Positions 34,072 to 45,845 of a stretch of DNA of 64,000 nucleotides are shown here, piece after piece. The position numbers and the translations under genes were made by a program. Each line of letters starts with the position of its first letter. The first letter of the stretch is position 1. The notes beneath the pieces were generated by a model. It ran no database searches, was not told where the DNA came from, and worked only from the letters and a program-made list of their open reading frames with translations. This stretch comes from Saccopteryx bilineata (Eukaryota > Chordata > Mammalia > Chiroptera > Emballonuridae). Location: NCBI RefSeq assembly GCF_036850765.1, contig NC_089495.1, forward strand, positions 114,599,033-114,663,032, in the 5' to 3' direction.

Positions 34072-34364
34072 ATGCCTGACCAGGCGTGGCACAGTGGATT
34101 GAGCATAGGCCTGAGATGCTGAGGACCCAGGTTTAAAACCCTGAGGTCGCTGGCTTGAGCCCAAAGTCACTGGCTTGAGCAAGGGGTCACTGGCTCTGTT
34201 GGACCCCCCCTCCCCCGTCAAGGCACTTATGAGAAAGCAATCAATAAACAACTAAAGTGCCTCAAGTATGAGTTGTTGCTTGTGATCTCTCTCCCTTCCT
34301 GTCTTGCTCTGTCTATCCCTCTTTCTTGCTCTCTCTTTCTCTCTTTAAAAAATAAATAAATTAA
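34072..34364 (+). mobile_element. VES-family SINE, 'CAAGCTGGTGA' body variant
   Basis: The head 'GCCTGACCAGGCGTGGCACA' GTGGATTGAGC, GAGGTCGCTGGCTTGAGC and AAGTCACTGGCTTGAGC repeats, a CT module and an A-rich tail are present. A perfect 11-bp target duplication, TTAAAGGGCAG, lies at 34061-34071 and 34365-34375. Confidence 0.93.
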
Positions 34365-34713
34365 TTAAAGGGCAGTGACAGATGCACTAATCCTAATCAA
34401 TTCCATATCTCCACAAAACAAAGTGAACACCTTCATTTTACACATGCTATATTAAGTAGTGTTTAACAAAAGACTTAAGTTATGTAGATGGTTTACTCGC
34501 TAACACTATATTAGAATTCAGAGATCATCTTGAGCATCGGGCCCTATGTTAGTGATCTGAGTGAATACTGAAAATCAAAATGCTAATAGAACATATAACT
34601 TCTCTTTAAAATTCTCATTCAGGACCTTTGATTTGCTGCAATTTGCCTTAAAGCTGATAAATTGCAAGTAATTGTGACACCTTGGCTAGTGCTAGATTCA
34701 GATATAGTTACAA

Positions 34714-34977
34714 TTTTTTTTATTTCATATTTTTAAGTGAAAGGAGGGCAGATAGACTCCCCCATGTACCCTGCCTGCTTTATTATCCTCAGCGCCTGGG
34801 GCCCACACTCGAACCAATTGAGCCACTGGCTATGAGAGGGGAAGAGAGAGAGAAGGGAGAGAGGGAGACAGAGAGAAGCAGATGGTTATTTCTCATGTGT
34901 GTCCTGACCGGAAATGGAACCTGGGATGTCCACATGCTGGGCCAATGCTCTACCCACTTAGCAAACCGGCCAGGGCC
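34714..34977 (-). mobile_element. VES-family SINE, diverged
   Basis: A poly(T) start, 'CCAATTGAGCCACTGGCTAT', a GA-rich body and the reverse-complement head 'AGCAAACCGGCCAGGGCC' are visible. A short target duplication, TAGTTACA, lies at 34705-34712 and 34978-34985. Confidence 0.88.
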
Positions 34978-34986
34978 TAGTTACAG

Positions 34987-36639
34987 TTTCAATGAGCTCA
35001 TCTAGGAACTTGGGTTTGCAATTAGCTTTTCAATACTGACAGGGAAAAATATTTTCAATTAGAAGTTCAATCAAAAAACATCAAAACAGAATTGTAACTG
35101 TGGTTGTTAAAATATCAGGAATGTACTACTTTGATTGGCAGTAACAGATACTTACAGAGCACACACTATGTGCCAGTGCTGCCTGAGTTATTAGAGGAGT
35201 GGTGAGATGTGCTCACCATCCTGGAGGTCCACACCTTCAGCAAAGACAGCAAACCTGTCTAGTTTCTGAGACCTGAAAATGAGAGCTACACATCCACAGA
35301 TTCTGGGCCAGGCATGGGTCTTCCCTGCTATCAACATCCTCAGTACAATATATTTTCAACCCAATCAAAAAGTTAGTACTATTCAACAATTCTCCCAGTA
35401 TAAACTGGGATCTAGAACAATGCCTGTCTACACAGGTGGGAAACTCCAGAGAACCAGAGGTGAATAAACTTGTGGCTAACATTTACAGGAGAACTTCAGC
35501 TCTCCGGACCTTCATTTCTCTTGTCTTCATTTGTCTACCTGCCAGAAGCCACCTGGCTGCCCTATTGCTATAGCTCTCTTTATGATTCTGCGTTAGCTCA
35601 GTATTTCAAGTATGTGTAAGAAATGTATAGCCCACAAGCTTTAAAAGGAAAAGATGAGGCCAACTCTATCCTGTGTCTGTAGTGCACAAGGAAAAAATGA
35701 GTAAGTCACAACAGTTTACCGCTCCCCAGGAGTCAATCATTACAGACCCTGGGAGTGGGTGAGTCTCTGATTAACTGCTCATCAATCTCAGTCTTAAAAG
35801 TGCTGTCATTCCCCTTCATTTGGAGGCCGTTCTGCTTGCTTTCCACTATTTGCAAGGAGAGAAAATTGTGTCTTGGCAGAAATCATAATGAAGGGAATAA
35901 ATACCCCACACCTGCTCCTTCTAGCCCAGCTACCTCCATCTCTTTCTCTGAACTCTGCTCATTTCCTTTGACCCATCCCACGTGACTACTCCTTTGGTTT
36001 GTTTTACCCACCGCTCCTAGGCCTGGAGAATCTCAGCTTGCATGCATCCAGCCAAGTGTTTTCCTTCATAATATTTTTGAAGACATAGCTGTCATAAGAA
36101 TTCTTCCAGTTATAACAACCTCCTGCCACTCCAACCATGTTTACACAAGATGGGCCCTCCCTTATCAAGATCGCTGTGGTCCCTGGCATAGCCACACTTC
36201 TACGTGGTTACTCAGCAGTGTCTTTGGGGTGGGTACATCTGTAAAAATCCTGCTATGGGTCCCAGGCTCCAAAGGAGAAGGCTTCCTTGTTTATCCAGCT
36301 ACCACTAGTATTATTAATTAGAACCTTATATCTCTAAATGACTTCACATACATTTTACTGTCTCTTCTCCATAATAAGCCTAAACGGAATTCTTTAAAAA
36401 AAGTAGACTTTGATGGAAAAATCCAGAACTTAGCCATAGCCTTTCAGATCACATGCTGCAGTGCCTAGATAGGGATTTATCACCCATGTGTTTGAGATTC
36501 AGAGGTTGGCCCACTCAGTCATATACATTATTCTATGAACAGATCTACACAATCAGAGACAATGTTTGCTTCTGAAATCCTGATTTGAAAATATGAAAGA
36601 GTTTTTATTCTTGGTTTACAATGTAACCCTTTATTTACA
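34987..36639. other. Intron, no gene recognised
   Basis: 35160-35220 ('GAGCACACACTATGTGCCAG' TGCTG) is a phrase common to MIR/L2-age repeats. The remaining 1.4 kb has no assignable feature. Confidence 0.45.
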
Positions 36640-36995
36640 CTTTAGAAATAAAATTTTAGAATCTATGACTAAGCTACTTGAGTAAGTTTAGAAAGATTGT
36701 AGGATACAAGGAAAATATGCAAAAATTTTATATAGTAGTGATGAACAACTGGAAATTATAGTGATAAAAGCAATACTATTTAAAATACAAAATATGAAAT
36801 TCTTAACTACTTTCAAATATATTATCCATATGCTGAAAACGAAAAGATAGGGTTAAAAAAAATCAAAGGAGACCTAAATAAATATATAGATATTTACTGT
36901 GTATATGAACCAGAAGGCTTAATATTATTAGAATACAAATTTTCTTCAAACTAATTTATCAATTCAATACAATCCAAATCAATACTCCAGTAGGA

Positions 36996-37045
<50 letters not shown>

Positions 37046-37745
37046 ACAGCTGTTTCCAAAACGTATATGGAAAGGCAGAGGAACTAGAATAGCTAAAACA
37101 ATCCTGGGAAAAATAAAACAAAGTTGGAGGACTCACAACTCACACTGTTGAATTCTCAGACATACAAAAAGCTAAGTAATCAAGTATCATGTTGATGAAA
37201 GCAAAGAACATAGGTAAATGGGACAGAATAGAGAGTCTAGAAATAGATTTATAGACAGATATATGGTCAACTGACTTATAATACAGGAGTAAGGACAATT
37301 CAGTAAACAAAGTATAATCTTTCCAAAATGGTGCTCAATCAATGGGATCTTGATATGCATAAAGTAAATCTTGACTTATTCCTGTACCTTAGGAAAAAAT
37401 GGACCATTGACTTAAATATAAAACATAAAACTGAAATTTCTAGAAGAAAACAAAGGAGAAAATAATTATGACCTTATGTTTGGCAAAGATTTCTTAGATA
37501 TTACATTAAAAATGTGAAAAAAGTTGATAAATTGGACATAAGAAAAATTAAAAACTTCTGTGAAAGACATTGTTAAGAGATTGAAAAGGCAAACTATGGA
37601 CTGGCAGAAAACAATTATAAAACATATCTGACAAGTAATTTACATCTAGAATATATAAAGAACCCTTAAAACTCAATATAAAGAAACAAACATCCAAATT
37701 TTAAAAATGAGCAGAACAGCTGAACACATTGAAAAGAACATATTA
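36640..37745 (+). repeat. Ancient L1 ORF2 fragment, plus strand, with internal (TA)n
   Basis: In order: AAAGATTGTAGGATACAAGG, 'CAATACAATCCAAATCAATA' CTCCAGTAGG, ACGTATATGGAAAGGCAGAGGAACTAGAATAGC, GAATAGAGAGTCTAGAAATAG, AGAAGAAAACAAAGGAGAAA, TTTGGCAAAGATTTCTTAG, and 'AACAAACATCCAAATTTTAA' AAATGAGCAG. This is L1M ORF2 with many stops. A pure (TA)n of 44 bp occupies 37000-37043. Confidence 0.85.
37000..37043. repeat. (TA)n microsatellite
   Basis: Forty-four bases of uninterrupted alternating A and T lie inside the L1 fragment. The tract is likely length-variable and prone to DNA unwinding. Confidence 0.97.
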
Positions 37746-37929
37746 AGGTCAGTTTGGCCCATAATGAGCTGTGTGGCCTTGACCAATGACTCATATCCTG
37801 TAACTAATACTTATCTCTAACCCTGACTTCTCCAGGGCTTTTAATAGGAAACTTCAAATTCCTATAGAAACATACAACTTCTCATGCAGCATTTAATTGT
37901 TGGGAGCTATGGATTACATTGGCATCTTT

Positions 37930-38095
37930 TACTATTACCCAAATTATAATTGTTACTTATTTGTTCATGTCATCATTTCTTCAACTAGATTTCTTCAACT
38001 AGATTATAAATTCTTTGAGGGGAGGCAATTATTCATATATGCATCTTGGTCTTCTTCTAGCACCTGTCACCTAGCAAAGGCTTAAATATTGCAGG
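37930..38095 (+). repeat. L2 3' fragment containing a 14-bp tandem duplication
   Basis: 'ACTAGATTATAAATTCTTTG' AGGGGAGGCAATTATTC and CATCTTGGTCTTCTTCTAGCACC follow the L2 end pattern ('tagactgtaagctccttgagggcaggga'). TTTCTTCAACTAGA is repeated twice in direct tandem near 37976-38003. Confidence 0.6.
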
Positions 38096-38369
38096 TTGCC
38101 GATATAATTACGTGAGCTCACATATTCCAGTTTTCTGATATAATCACTTGACTTTGCAAAAAATGTAAGCAAATTTGACATACTCCTGGAGATTTTCAGG
38201 GCTTTCCTTGACCATCCTGCTGCCTCCTCCCACCAACCCACCCTCGATTCCAATCCCTAGCTCTAGACTCAGCCTGTTTTACTTTTTTTATAGCATTAAA
38301 ACACTTTCCAAAATAATCTCTTCTCCCTCTCTTTCTCTTTTTACTCACTCTCTTTTCCCTTGCAATCTA

Positions 38370-38515
38370 TTTTCTGAAGCCTCCTACTAACCATTTAAGC
38401 TCCATGAAACCAGGACTGATCATGATCACTGTAGTATGTACTTAGAACTTGGACCCAGGGCTGACACACAGTAGGCATCCTATAAATACTGGCTGAACCA
38501 TTGAATCCACCCCTC
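38370..38515 (+). repeat. L2 3' fragment
   Basis: TTTAAGCTCCATGAAACCAGGACTG, then 'CACACAGTAGGCATCCTATA' AATACTGGCTGAACCATTGAATC is the diverged L2 terminus. It lies 60 bp downstream (gene direction) of the SAM exon at 38575-38656. Confidence 0.7.
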
Positions 38516-38574
38516 AATATAGTGATGCCTATTGAAGACAACTGAAAGAAACAAAAATACTTCACATGATTTAC

Positions 38575-38656
38575 CTGTAGAGAGGTTCTACAAGGTCCTT
38601 TTCAAGAAAATCATGGTCATTCTTAACGGCCAAAATGTTGATGGGAAATTGGGAAT
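38575..38656 (-). CDS. STARD13: STARD13 coding exon, middle of SAM domain
   Basis: This 82-bp exon follows a CTTTCAG acceptor and ends at a GTAAAT donor on the minus strand. It completes the GAT codon left open by the upstream exon and continues in frame as SQFPINILAVKNDHDFLEKD followed by LVEPLY, then leaves AG for an arginine codon finished by the next exon. The phases (2 bases in, 26 codons, 2 bases out) are exactly consistent. FPINI and HDFLEKD are core SAM helices shared with DLC1. The tyrosine in EPLYR differs from the cysteine I remember in the human protein (EPLCR). The exon is too short to show as an open reading frame and was found by homology and splice signals. Flanking introns are 2.75 kb upstream and 26.2 kb downstream. 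Confidence 0.93.
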
Positions 38657-39589
38657 CTGAAAGATATAAAGAGAGAGACAAAGGGACTTATGTGCCTTGT
38701 TTTATCCGAACAGACACACATCTTCAGGCCAACATGTTTTTGTACACACAAATAATCTTAATAGCAGTTATACTTATTAATAGGGAGTATGCTGGTACTA
38801 TTTGATATACTAAGTTTTATTTTTATTACAAAAAAAATGCTCTCAAGGTACAAAAAAGGAATGAAATATGAGAAAAACAAGTGTTTAACGTTGGACAGGA
38901 CTGAATACTAATTGCCTGCATTTCTATAGCTCATCTTTACCAAGACATTTGCCTATATGAAGAAGAGCTTTCACACTTTCCCCATTCACCTAAGGCTTCT
39001 CACTTTTTTACCCTACCAGTTCATGAAATATTTAGTTTAGCAGGTGTTCTCTGTTGTTGATGTTGTTCCTTCAATAAAGAAATTTTCAAATATACTGAAA
39101 GCTCAATAGCCCCCAATTTTTCTTTTGTAGCAAAATCTTGAATCACTAGAGTATAAGCAACATACTCAAAGGACTGATTTTATCCAAAGAGAAATAGAAA
39201 TTCCACCACCACAACTTTTCTCCAGTTTGTTTATGCCAGCTTTGGAGGTCAAGGGCAAATGTCAAGACACAGTGTTAATTTGAGGTACCTCACTGAGGTA
39301 AAAATCTGGAGCCCATTGTAATAGAGGCCATGATCAAATCTCACAGACAATGTCAGCTCATTATTGCCACCTGTCATTCTTTCTCTTCTTATTTTGTAAT
39401 CTGCACTGCTTCCACCTTGCCAATTATAATATAGCTAAGGGTTTTTAAATCTTAATGCGAGTTAGGAAACATTATTTCTTCTGGTGAAGAAAATAATGTC
39501 AGTGAATTCTAGGAGCCAGAATGAGGAGTGCCTTGTTTCGCCAGGGAGGGTGTGTCATAGTGATGAGGAACAGACACCAGGCCAGAAGG
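38657..39589. other. Intron, no feature recognised
   Basis: Nothing was assigned in this part of the 2.75-kb intron. Confidence 0.5.
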
Positions 39590-39790
39590 CTGCCCTGGCT
39601 TTTGTCCTGGCCCTGCCACTACGCTCTGGGTGTAGAACTGGGGGCAAGGCACTTCCCCGGCTCGTTTCTTCATCTGTAAAATGGGAGTGATGATAATTAT
39701 AATGTGAATATAATTCACAGTGTTGTGAATATGAAAGTGCTTTGAACAGTACCTGGCATATTAGAAGTTCAGCATAGTATTAGCTATTTA
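39590..39790 (+). repeat. MIR SINE
   Basis: 'TGGCCCTGCCACTACGCTCT' GGGTGTAGAACTGGGGGCAAGGCACTTCCCC, 'TTTCTTCATCTGTAAAATGG' GAGTGATGATAAT and GAAAGTGCTTTGAACAGTACCTGGC reproduce the MIR core and tail. Confidence 0.85.
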
Positions 39791-40784
39791 TCCTTATGAC
39801 ATTTATTCAATGAATATGGCTTAAACACAATCTGACAGACACCTTTTAAGCATGGGGTGCCTTTACTTCTTAGCCATTGATGGCCACTTTATGTTTAAAT
39901 CATGTAGTATTTTTAGTTTACAAAGAGAATTTGCATGTTATAGTAGAAAATATACTGTGATTTAAATTCTGACTCTTATACCTTAAACCCTGAAAAAGTC
40001 ATTTAGCCTTTTTTGGACACTTTCATAATCGGTGAATTGTGAACAGTGGGTGGGAGTGAGGGTTGCTTAGACCAAAATGACATGACCCTTCCTGACCTAA
40101 AAGGTTCACAAGTCTACGAAGACTTTTCTCAGAGGTTCTAGACTTCAGAGCACACACAGAGACATACTCTCCTTTATCTTCACAGAGAGCATGAGAATTA
40201 GAGTAAGTGACTTGTTTTGTTTTTTAAAACTATAAAACAGAGCTTTCAGGTGACTGAATAAGAGTCACTGTGAGAACGGGTTTATTCCATCGATTCTTTC
40301 TACCCTCCATACATTTAATGCAGTCAGGGAGGGGACGCAATGTTGTTTTCTACCGTTGCCATGAGCACCCTTAGGAATCAGCGTGCTCAGATCACCTCGA
40401 GTATGATCTGCTCACTGTTGGGGTCCTCAGGACTACCTAAGAAGTGGAAGCCTTTGTTGTAATTAAGGGATAAGTCTAAGTGAGTATGTTTATTAAGTGT
40501 CAATTAAAATATCAGTGAAAGGAAGTATACTAGCAATGAAATGACCTTATTTCAAATCCCACCATCATAAAAACACATCTGAACACAATTATATATTAGA
40601 ATTGTTTGTAGAGAGTAAGCAGAACTGAAGATGAGTCTCAAGACAAGTAGTTGTGTCATTTCTAGAAAATTTATCAACTAATTGACTGCACTCTCAAGAA
40701 AACAGAGTAGTGGAGAAAAAAAAGACAAAGAATGGAGAAGAAAGTGTGGAATACCTGCTGGCAGCAGAACACCGGGGGAAGGGA
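39791..40784. other. Intron, no feature recognised
   Basis: Nothing was assigned up to the start of the 48-bp minisatellite. Confidence 0.5.
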
Positions 40785-41216
40785 GTCGGGCCTGCACACA
40801 GAGCTGGGGCAGGGAGGGCGAGATGGATGGAAGTCGGGCCTGCACACAGAGCTGGGGCAGAGAAAGTGCGGTGGAAGGGAGTCGGGCCTGCACACAGAGC
40901 TGGGGCAGAGAAAGTGCGGTGGAAGGGAGTCGGGCCTGCACACAGAGCTGGGGCAGGGAGGGCGAGATGGATGGGAGTCGGGCCTGCACACAGAGCTGGG
41001 GCAAGGAGGGCGCGGTGGAAGGGAGTCGGGCCTGCACACAGAGATGGGGCAGAGAGGACGTGATGGAAGGGAGTCGGGCCTGCACACAGAGCTGGGGCAA
41101 GGAGGGCGCGGTGGAAGGGAGTCGGGCCTGCACACAGAGATGGGGCAGAGAGGGCGTGATGGAAGGGAGTCGGGCCTGCACACAGAGCTGGGGCAGGGAG
41201 GGTGCGGTGGGAAGAG
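40785..41216. repeat. 48-bp minisatellite, nine copies
   Basis: GTCGGGCCTGCACACAGAG recurs exactly every 48 bp at 40785, 40833, 40881, 40929, 40977, 41025, 41073, 41121 and 41169. Units differ in a 3' module (GGGAGGGCGAGATGGAT, GAGAAAGTGCGGTGGAA, AAGGAGGGCGCGGTGGAA or GAGAGG-type). Because 48 is a multiple of 3 and no unit contains a stop, several frames stay open on both strands for 118-193 codons. None resembles a protein and all run out in unique flanks. The array ends 194 bp from the GTAGGT donor of the first SAM exon. Confidence 0.96.
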
Positions 41217-41410
41217 CACCGGCTGGGGAGGCCATACTCATTTCTCAACCGGCATCAGTGTGAGTCCTGGTCATTGCAAAGCCAAGGGAAAGAGATAGGG
41301 GGAAAATAAAAAAGGTAAGAATAAATTTAGAGGTCAAACACAGCACAGCATAAATGCAATTTATTTTGAACTTATTCTCTTTATAAAGAGTAAAGGGAAG
41401 GCCAACCTAC

Positions 41411-41482
41411 CCTCGTATAACTGAGCATACTGCGGGAACCCAGCAGCACGGAGCCAGTCGCATGCTTCCTTTGCCTCAATTT
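41411..41482 (-). CDS. STARD13: STARD13 coding exon, first part of SAM domain (partial gene)
   Basis: This 72-bp exon encodes the start of the SAM domain. The peptide includes IEAKEACDWLRAAGFPQYAQ, which matches what I recall of STARD13 and its paralogue DLC1. On the minus strand it follows a TTTTTCAG acceptor and ends at a GTAGGT donor. It begins with two bases of a split codon (phase 1 upstream) and ends with the G of a split GAT codon that the next exon completes. STARD13 is a GTPase-activating protein for RhoA and Cdc42 that acts at focal adhesions and membranes; its SAM domain is a protein-interaction module. The upstream exon carrying the start codon was not found between 41483 and 64000, so the gene continues beyond the window. 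The choice of STARD13 over DLC1 rests mainly on the large downstream exon. Confidence 0.93.
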
Positions 41483-41959
41483 CTGAAAAATACAAGAAGG
41501 GGAAACCGTGAGTCCAAAGGCCATACACTAAGCACTCTACCTTCTTAACCACGGAGAAAACGGTGAGCACTGTTCAAGTTATCAGAAAGTGACATTGTTC
41601 TCAGGTTAATGTGTTGAAGTGGGCCTGCCTAGAAACAGGTGACTATTAAGATTATCTTCAATGTGAACATGTAAGTATTTAGATAATAATAAAACCACAG
41701 ATTGCGGAACACAAGTGCCGAGTTTCAGGCAAGGAGAAACGTCTTTATTTATACATCAGGAAGCCAGGAAGAGGGAGGAGAAAATAGTTCCTTATGATTT
41801 TTTTTAAATAATTATTTTAACTTTCAATGATAAGGCTAAGATTATTTATGAACATTTCTTTATTCTTTTACTTTTGGGATAATGGAAGAAAGAATATAAT
41901 TGGCTAGTCCAGGAAAATGTATTTTCTTATGAAGAAAGGTATTACAAAAATTCAGTATA
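41483..41959. other. Intron upstream of first SAM exon, no feature recognised
   Basis: Only the polypyrimidine/acceptor region of the exon (41483-41500) is functional by inference. Confidence 0.5.
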
Positions 41960-41972
41960 TTATCATTTCTTT

Positions 41973-42150
41973 TTTTTTTTTTTTAATGTTTATTTTATTG
42001 ATTTTAGAGAGAGGAAGGGAGAAAGCGAGAGACAGGAACAGCGGTCTGATCCTGTGTGTGCCCTGACCAGGGATTGAATCGGCAACCTCTGTGCTTCAGG
42101 ACGATGCTCTAAACAACCAAGCTATTCGGCTATTCAGTCGGGGCATTTTG
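41973..42150 (-). mobile_element. VES-family SINE, short form, diverged
   Basis: A poly(T) start, 'TTATTTTATTGATTTTAGAG' AGAGGAAGG, 'GTGTGCCCTGACCAGGGATT' and a degraded head (GCTATTCGGCTATTCAGTCGGGGC) are visible. A perfect 13-bp target duplication, TTATCATTTCTTT, lies at 41960-41972 and 42151-42163. Confidence 0.92.
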
Positions 42151-42163
42151 TTATCATTTCTTT

Positions 42164-44041
42164 AATCCCAATGCCTTTAATGGCTTTAATTCCCAATGCC
42201 TTATAACAAGATGTCCATTCGCCAAGCATATTAGAATGACTTCAAGCTGCTTAGCTAGAACTCAGATATGAGTTTGATGCAGCGGCTAGAACCTCTGAGG
42301 GCCAAACCCAAGAGGCTCATGTGTCCACTGGGTGACCATTTTTCGTGTGGACGTACCCAGGACACATGGGACCACCTGCATGGAGAAGCTGTGAGGGGAG
42401 ACTAGAGGGGTCCACAGCATGCAAACCAGGTCACTGCTTGCCCTCTGACTCCTGGGTCATTTCCAAACTACAACAACTCTGTGAGATATGCACAAATACA
42501 AGGAAAATGAAGTTCATCTGTCAGACACCTCGTTTCTCCAAACAAGATTAAACAGCCTATTGTATCAGGCCCCTTCCTCTGCTGTTGGGAGGGAGCCTGG
42601 CCAGGCCTTGCATTCACATTTACTCTGATGTTTGGCTTTTCCCCACAGCCAGAGTGTAAAGGGAGCTAGGGGCCACTGCACAGAAGTGATCTCCACTAAC
42701 ACCTGCTGTGGGGCCAAGCCTGTATGTCTACTGTGAGAGCTCAAAGTCTGTGCAGCATGGTGCTTAATGGGACAGAGCTATCTGCTGTGTGTTAGAAAAA
42801 CAAACCAACAGCCAGATTTTGCACAGGCAAAATCCTGTGTTCCTGTCCCACTGATCTGGTTGGACACGGACTAAGACTGCCATTCAATTTAGGGAAACAG
42901 CGCCCGTGGGTGGCTTCTGTCCCAGACTGCCTGCCTCTTTTGGCATCCCTTCTTCTTCTATTATCCCAGTAACTGACAATTTCTAAATATTGAGTGTCTT
43001 CCCTGACATAATCATTTCTAGTACGAACCTAATATGCACTCCTGCCTGCCACGGATGCGTCATTTGGAAATCCCCAAGGCACCAAACTGGACAGGAAAGC
43101 TTTGGGAAGCATTTCTATCAGGGGTGTCTCTGAGACCCACAAGTACAGTTCAAGATCTTCACCTGAGCTGTACTGAATTGGCTCACATGGGGTTTCCCTT
43201 CAGAAGATACAAAGGCAATTCCTGTATGGCCCAAAAGTTCTATTTAGAACTTATTCGAGAATACTTAACATGAGGGCTTTCCCTCGGAAAATCACACAAG
43301 TATTTCAGGGGCGGTAGGGCATGTACATTCTGATGATAATGTGTGGAAAATGAGGGGACTGACTACTGAAAATGTTGCCTTCACAATTTACAAGCTTCAC
43401 ATTTGCTTTTTAGTTCAATGTAATACAACACAGTGGTTAATAATGAAGAAATGTCAACTTTCTAGACATGTTCTCCTTAATTATGAACCAGCAGGTCTTA
43501 GAGAAGCACGAGATACTGTATTTTATATTTGAACTACATGAACAGTCTGCATTCTCCGATTTTATTGTTCCTTTCACTGCGAAGGCCGTGCAGTGAAAAT
43601 ACACGAAGGAGGCCTGGCAGGTGGGGGCGGGGCTCTATAACATGGTGTAAAGCCAGTGGCCACGGCCAGGGCCACCAACACAGCCGCCTGGCTCATGCAG
43701 GTTCACATTGGATTCGGACAGTCGGTAAAGAAACAATGGAGCCAAAAGCTGATGGGCCATAGTCTTTAATCCTAGCTTGCACCTGGTGGGCAAGCAAAAA
43801 ACACACACTGGGCTCCAAAACCCACTCACATTCAGTGCTCACAAAGCTACTGACTTATCCGAGTTTCCTAGAATCAAAGGTTTCTAGCTCACCAGACTTA
43901 TTCACCTCTGTTCCCCATCTCCTTCCTTCTCCCTGCACAAACAAAGTTTGGGGACCCCTCCAAGAGAGCAAGCTCCCGTTCTGCCCCTATTTTATAGTGT
44001 AGAAATCCAAACCTTTAATCCAATATACAAAATAGGGAAGT
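42164..44041. other. Intron or upstream sequence, no gene recognised
   Basis: Unique-looking DNA with short open frames on both strands and no similarity I can name. Confidence 0.5.
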
Positions 44042-44049
44042 CTCTAATA

Positions 44050-44538
44050 CAGGGGTCCCCAAACTTTTTACACAGGGGGCCAGTTCACTGTCCCTCAGAC
44101 CGTTGGAGGGCCGGACTATAAAAAAACTATGAACAAATCCCTATGCACACTGCACATATCTTATTTTAAAGTAAAAAAACAAAACAGGAACAAATACAAT
44201 ATTTAAAATAAAGAACAGGTAAATTTAAATCAACAAACTGACCAGTATCTCAATGGGAACTATGGGCCTGCTTTTGGCTAATGAGATGGTCAGTGTCTGG
44301 TTCCATATTTGTCACTGCTAGCCGTAACAAGTGATATGACGCGCTTCCAGAGCCCTGACGCGTGCATCCCGCATCGCTGCGCTTTGTGACGCCACCACAT
44401 ACAGCACACAGGATGCATCCCGTGCTCTCTCACTGACCACCAAAGAAAGAGGTGCCCCTTCCGGAAGTGCGGCGGGGGCCGGATAAATGGCCTCAGGGGG
44501 CCGCATGTGGCCCGCGGGCCGAAGTTTGGGGACCCCTG
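44050..44538. mobile_element. Non-autonomous hAT transposon, 489 bp, with 8-bp target duplication
   Basis: The ends are inverted copies of CAGGGGTCCCCAAAC, embedded in longer imperfect inverted sequence (GGCCGCATGTGGCCCGCGGGCC near the right end). The 8-bp duplication CTCTAATA (44042-44049 and 44539-44546) is perfect and fits the hAT nTCTAgAn-like target. No transposase is encoded. It has a 165-bp middle segment (about 44264-44430) absent from the copy at 53555. Confidence 0.95.
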
Positions 44539-44546
44539 CTCTAATA

Positions 44547-45845
44547 CAAAGTCACTTATCTGGGGCATGATGGGATTGTACCATTCCACATCAAAAAGGG
44601 TGGGAAAGGCTTAATCCCAAAACCAAGCCCCAGGCTACAAGGATTCTGCCTGCCCACAGCCTGCCCCCAACACACATTAATATCTCTTGGGTGATGGCCT
44701 TCAAGGGGGCAGCGCCATCTTTAACAAAGTGAGCATAATATATTTTATCTGCCCAACACATGGACAGCTCAGAGGAGAGTGGCTAGTGAGCCTATAAAAA
44801 GGTGTAGCGCCCTCCAACCTAGGAAAGGGGTTAGGGTGGGGGTGGCTCAGGCACTAGAGAAGGAAGGATCATGAGCTGGGGCCGTGGCGAGCAGCAGGTA
44901 TCCTTCTAGAAAAACCTCTTTCTGAACCAGACACTCAGGCTGGGCAATGGGACAGGCTCCGGCTAGCCTGCCAGATTTCATTCAGAGGCTCTCGAAATCA
45001 CTTTATTTTTTTTTCTATAAGAGGAACAAAGATAATAAACTGAAATCCTACCCATACAGAAACATGAATAATCAAATCTCAACCAGAACCCAACTAAATC
45101 AAACCCTCACACAAGCTGGTATTTTTTAAGTGGTAGGCACTTTGCTTTGTGATCTCAGAGTCAGATGACAACAAAAACTGCAACAAGTAAATAACAACTG
45201 AAAATAACACCCCATCTGTGGCTCCTTACCCTTCACCCCTACACCCAACTCACTGTTCTATTTCTGAAATATCTCTGAAACACATCCCCCTGCTCTAGCT
45301 GTAGGCCAAACACCTTGATATCTCAATTTAAGGACAAAATGAACTCTTGTTTACCATCCAGTGACAAAGCAATCAAACAAAAATAACCTGGCATAATTAA
45401 CCATTACCGATTTTGACTTCGCCTATCAAATTGAGGTGTGTGTGTGGGAGAAGCCTTCCAATCACACTGATTGCGCTCAGCCTCAAATAAAACCTGTCAG
45501 CCAAATGCTAATGTTTTCCCCGGGGCATGTTAGCCTTGCAGTGGCAAAAGTGATTGGAAAATGAGAAAGAAATCATTACTGCCAGAGTCATCATTTCACA
45601 AATATCTACTTGATAAGCCAGATGACATTTGAAGAAGATAGGAAAATCTCTTTTTTAGTGTGTGCTTTTGCCACAGTATAACGTTATGTAATAGCTTTAA
45701 GGGCCAGCACAATCAACATTTTCAGTTTTATTTGTTCTCCGTTTGCCACCCATACCTGCCCCTGTAGCTCCAGGGCTGCCAGGAAAGGCATCAACCTGCT
45801 GCAAGTGCCACGCAGAAACCTAAGTATGGGGTGGAACCAGAGCAT
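44547..45845. other. Intron or upstream sequence, no gene recognised
   Basis: Unique-looking DNA between the hAT element and the large minisatellite. No repeat unit is visible before 45846. Confidence 0.5.

Noticed and set aside
40674..41298. Overlapping open frames of 118-193 codons on both strands
   Set aside because: The 48-bp repeat unit is a multiple of three and contains no stop in several frames, so long frames are automatic. No start context or similarity supports coding.
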